Below are positions 48,618-49,944 of a stretch of 49,944 nucleotides of DNA, piece after piece; within the stretch, counting starts at the first letter, position 1, and each line of letters starts with the position of its first letter. Origin of the DNA: Peptoniphilaceae bacterium AM52-5BH. Its GTDB lineage: Bacteria > Bacillota > Clostridia > Tissierellales > Peptoniphilaceae. Both the position numbers and the translations under genes were made by a program. Location: positions 1-49,944 of the forward strand of contig JAQEDR010000020.1 in assembly GCA_027669155.1 (NCBI GenBank), read 5' to 3'. Below the pieces are notes generated by a model. It was not told the origin of the DNA, did no database searches, and saw nothing but the letters and a program-made list of their open reading frames with translations.

Positions 48618-49503
48618 GATTTGCCTAACAGCATTTCTACTATTTGCTGCACTTACTTCCTGCAATAGTAAAGAGAATCCTACCGGCAATATTATAGCAA
48701 GTGTCGATGGCAAGGTTATTACTAGTGACTTATACTCTAAAGAACTAAGATTTTATCAAAGCTATTATAGCAGAGTCTATGGAGAATCTTACTTAGAAGA
48801 TAAGAGAAAGAATGGTAAGAGTAATGATCAAATATTAAGAGAAGAGTTGGTTGACTCTATGATTAAGGATCAAGTCATGAAAAAAGACTTAGAGGCTAAT
48901 AGTATTAAGTTAGATGATAATGGATCGAATAGTCTAAAGAATTATCTTTCAGATAAGCTAAATGGTGAGGATTCACTTAAGGCAAATATTGTAGCCTTGG
49001 GATTTAACGAGAATTCTATCAATGAAATCTTATACAATGACTCTATAAGGAAGGCCCATTTCGATCTTTTTCTTAAGAATAATAAAGTTAAAGATACAGA
49101 TGTAGTTGATTTTTATAATAAAAACAAAGATCTTCACAGGCTCTACAAATATAATGTCTTGGTTTTTGATGATGAAAATGCTGCTAAAATAACCAAAGAT
49201 AAGCTTACAAATGCCAAAACTTTCAAATCATATCTTGATAAAAACACAAGGAACTACTCAATTATAAATTCAGATTTTGTTTATATAGACGATCCTATTC
49301 TATCAGAATCTAAAATTAAAGAAAAAGATAAGATAAGTAATATATTTGAGTATGAAGGAAAGTTTTATATACTTATGGTAAATTCATATAATGAAAATGA
49401 AAATGAGTTACTTCTCAAAGCAAAGGATATTTATTTAAAAAAAGCCTATTACGATTACCTAAATAAACTTATAAAAGAAAGTAAAATTAAGGTTTTTGTG
49501 TAG
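48577..49503 (+). CDS. PrsA/SurA-like lipoprotein with degenerate PPIase domain
   Basis: This 308-residue lipoprotein looks like a divergent relative of the PrsA before it. It has a charged N-terminus ([14 protein letters not shown]), a hydrophobic segment and lipobox ALTSC. A SurA-like region starts at [23 protein letters not shown]. The PPIase-equivalent region has [14 protein letters not shown] where PrsA has the catalytic [12 protein letters not shown], so the key His is lost and enzymatic activity is unlikely. I start at ATG 48577, as this gives a proper signal peptide; no clear ribosome site is seen, so translation may be coupled to prsA. It could be a chaperone only. Confidence 0.78.
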   Translation: MKKIIKNLKTRTNKICLTAFLLFAALTSCNSKENPTGNIIASVDGKVITSDLYSKELRFYQSYYSRVYGESYLEDKRKNGKSNDQILREELVDSMIKDQVMKKDLEANSIKLDDNGSNSLKNYLSDKLNGEDSLKANIVALGFNENSINEILYNDSIRKAHFDLFLKNNKVKDTDVVDFYNKNKDLHRLYKYNVLVFDDENAAKITKDKLTNAKTFKSYLDKNTRNYSIINSDFVYIDDPILSESKIKEKDKISNIFEYEGKFYILMVNSYNENENELLLKAKDIYLKKAYYDYLNKLIKESKIKVFV

Positions 49504-49510
49504 GAAAGGC

Positions 49511-49539
49511 TTGAAATTAGTTTATTTCTTATGTATAAT
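49511..49539 (+). promoter_or_regulatory. Promoter of the HU gene
   Basis: TTGAAA (49511-49516) and TATAAT (49534-49539) are separated by 17 bp. The gene's AGGAGG site follows about 40 bases downstream. Confidence 0.88.
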
Positions 49540-49584
49540 CTATCTTAGAGTTAAACAGAATTATATTGATTTATAGGAGGAAAT

Positions 49585-49863
49585 ATGAATAAATCAGAAT
49601 TATTAATTAATATTTCAGAAAAAAGTGGTCTTAAAAAAAGTGAAGCAGAAAAAGCATTAAATGCATTTCTTGAAACAGTAACTGAATCACTAATAGAAGG
49701 TGATAAGGTTCAACTTGTTGGTTTTGGAACTTTCGAAGTAAGAGATAGAAAAGCTAGAGAAGGAAGAAACCCAAGAAAACCTGAAGAAGTTATTCAAATC
49801 CCAGCTTCTAAGGCTCCAGTATTCAAAGCTGGTAAAACACTTAAAGAAGCAGTTAATAAATAA
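49585..49863 (+). CDS. hup: HU family DNA-binding protein
   Basis: This 92-residue histone-like protein bends and packs DNA as a dimer. The N-terminal MNKSELLINISEKSGLKKSEAEKALNAF, the VQLVGFGTFEVRDRKAREGRNPRKPEE DNA-binding arm and the tail KAPVFKAGKTLKEAVN are canonical. It has its own strong promoter and an AGGAGG site. Its downstream terminator appears interrupted by an insertion-sequence end. Confidence 0.97.
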   Translation: MNKSELLINISEKSGLKKSEAEKALNAFLETVTESLIEGDKVQLVGFGTFEVRDRKAREGRNPRKPEEVIQIPASKAPVFKAGKTLKEAVNK

Positions 49864-49897
49864 AAAATATGCAATGAAAAAACCGGTCTTGAAATGA

Positions 49898-49944
49898 TGT
49901 GTACCCATAAAACTGGACACAATATTTAATTAATTAGTTGTAGT
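49898..49944. mobile_element. Possible terminal inverted repeat of an IS3-like insertion sequence (cut by window edge)
   Basis: The stretch beginning TGTGTACCCATAAAACTGGACA resembles the terminal repeats of IS3-family elements, which start with TG and contain ACCC, an A-run and GGACA. It directly follows hup, and no transposase is visible before the window ends. The family call is from motif resemblance only. Confidence 0.45.

Noticed and set aside
48435..48713. Minus-strand frames rich in Phe and Ser over the prsA tail
   Set aside because: They are the mirror image of a low-complexity Glu/Lys-rich coding segment.

Overview
The window looks like chromosome from a low-GC, strictly anaerobic, non-sporulating Gram-positive coccus of the Tissierellia/Peptoniphilaceae type (Anaerococcus-like). 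The pointers are AT-rich DNA with consensus sigma-A promoters and AAGGAG-type ribosome binding sites, an oxygen-sensitive class III ribonucleotide reductase, a SCIFF peptide with its radical-SAM maturase, MurT/GatD cell-wall amidation genes, and gene blocks in the order known from Firmicutes (yerC-pcrA-ligA-gatCAB, alr-mazF, glmU-prs-pth-mfd). The genus is an inference from gene content. No sporulation genes appear where relatives carry spoVG or spoVT.

Layout. 1-3.1 kb (minus strand): a PLP decarboxylase, then the SCIFF peptide scfA with its own strong promoter, an attenuator-like terminator, and the maturase scfB. 3.2-4.6 kb: an LCP cell-wall ligase and apt. 4.7-8.3 kb: a CbpA-type J-protein and ClpB behind a promoter with a CtsR-like operator. 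8.3-11.1 kb: nrdD-nrdG behind two NrdR boxes. 11.1-12.5 kb: LemA and a TPM-domain protein. 12.5-13.2 kb (minus): a FolT transporter subunit under a tetrahydrofolate riboswitch. 13.2-19.1 kb: a nitroreductase, a nuclease-helicase fusion, RlmD, a serine hydrolase and a DUF4298 protein. 19.1-20.2 kb (minus): tRNA-Lys(CUU) and a C39-like lipoprotein. 20.3-20.8 kb: QueT under a preQ1-I riboswitch. 20.9-24.2 kb (minus): copA-csoR-asp23, with copA carrying a CopZ-like tail that has its own internal start site. 24.2-34.2 kb: acylphosphatase, murT-gatD-yerC, pcrA-ligA-gatC-gatA-gatB. 34.3-38.2 kb: a deaminase, an AcpS-NnrD fusion, alr, and mazF without an adjacent antitoxin. 38.3-39.7 kb (minus): murC. 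39.8-49.9 kb: rpiB, deoD, glmU, prs, pth, mfd, prsA, a PrsA paralogue without catalytic histidine, and an HU gene. The last ~50 bases look like the end of an insertion sequence.

Coding density is high and no gene-free stretch exceeds 300 bases. Most genes serve core functions: cell wall (LCP, MurT/GatD, Alr, MurC, GlmU), DNA repair and replication (PcrA, LigA, Mfd, NrdDG), translation (GatCAB, Pth, RlmD, tRNA-Lys) and proteostasis (ClpB, J-protein, PrsA). The more unusual content is regulatory or architectural: two riboswitch-controlled ECF transporter subunits, the nested copZ, the scfA/scfB expression arrangement, the AcpS-NnrD fusion, and a possible insertion sequence in the hup terminator. 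I found no CRISPR array, prophage or wholly new multi-gene system.
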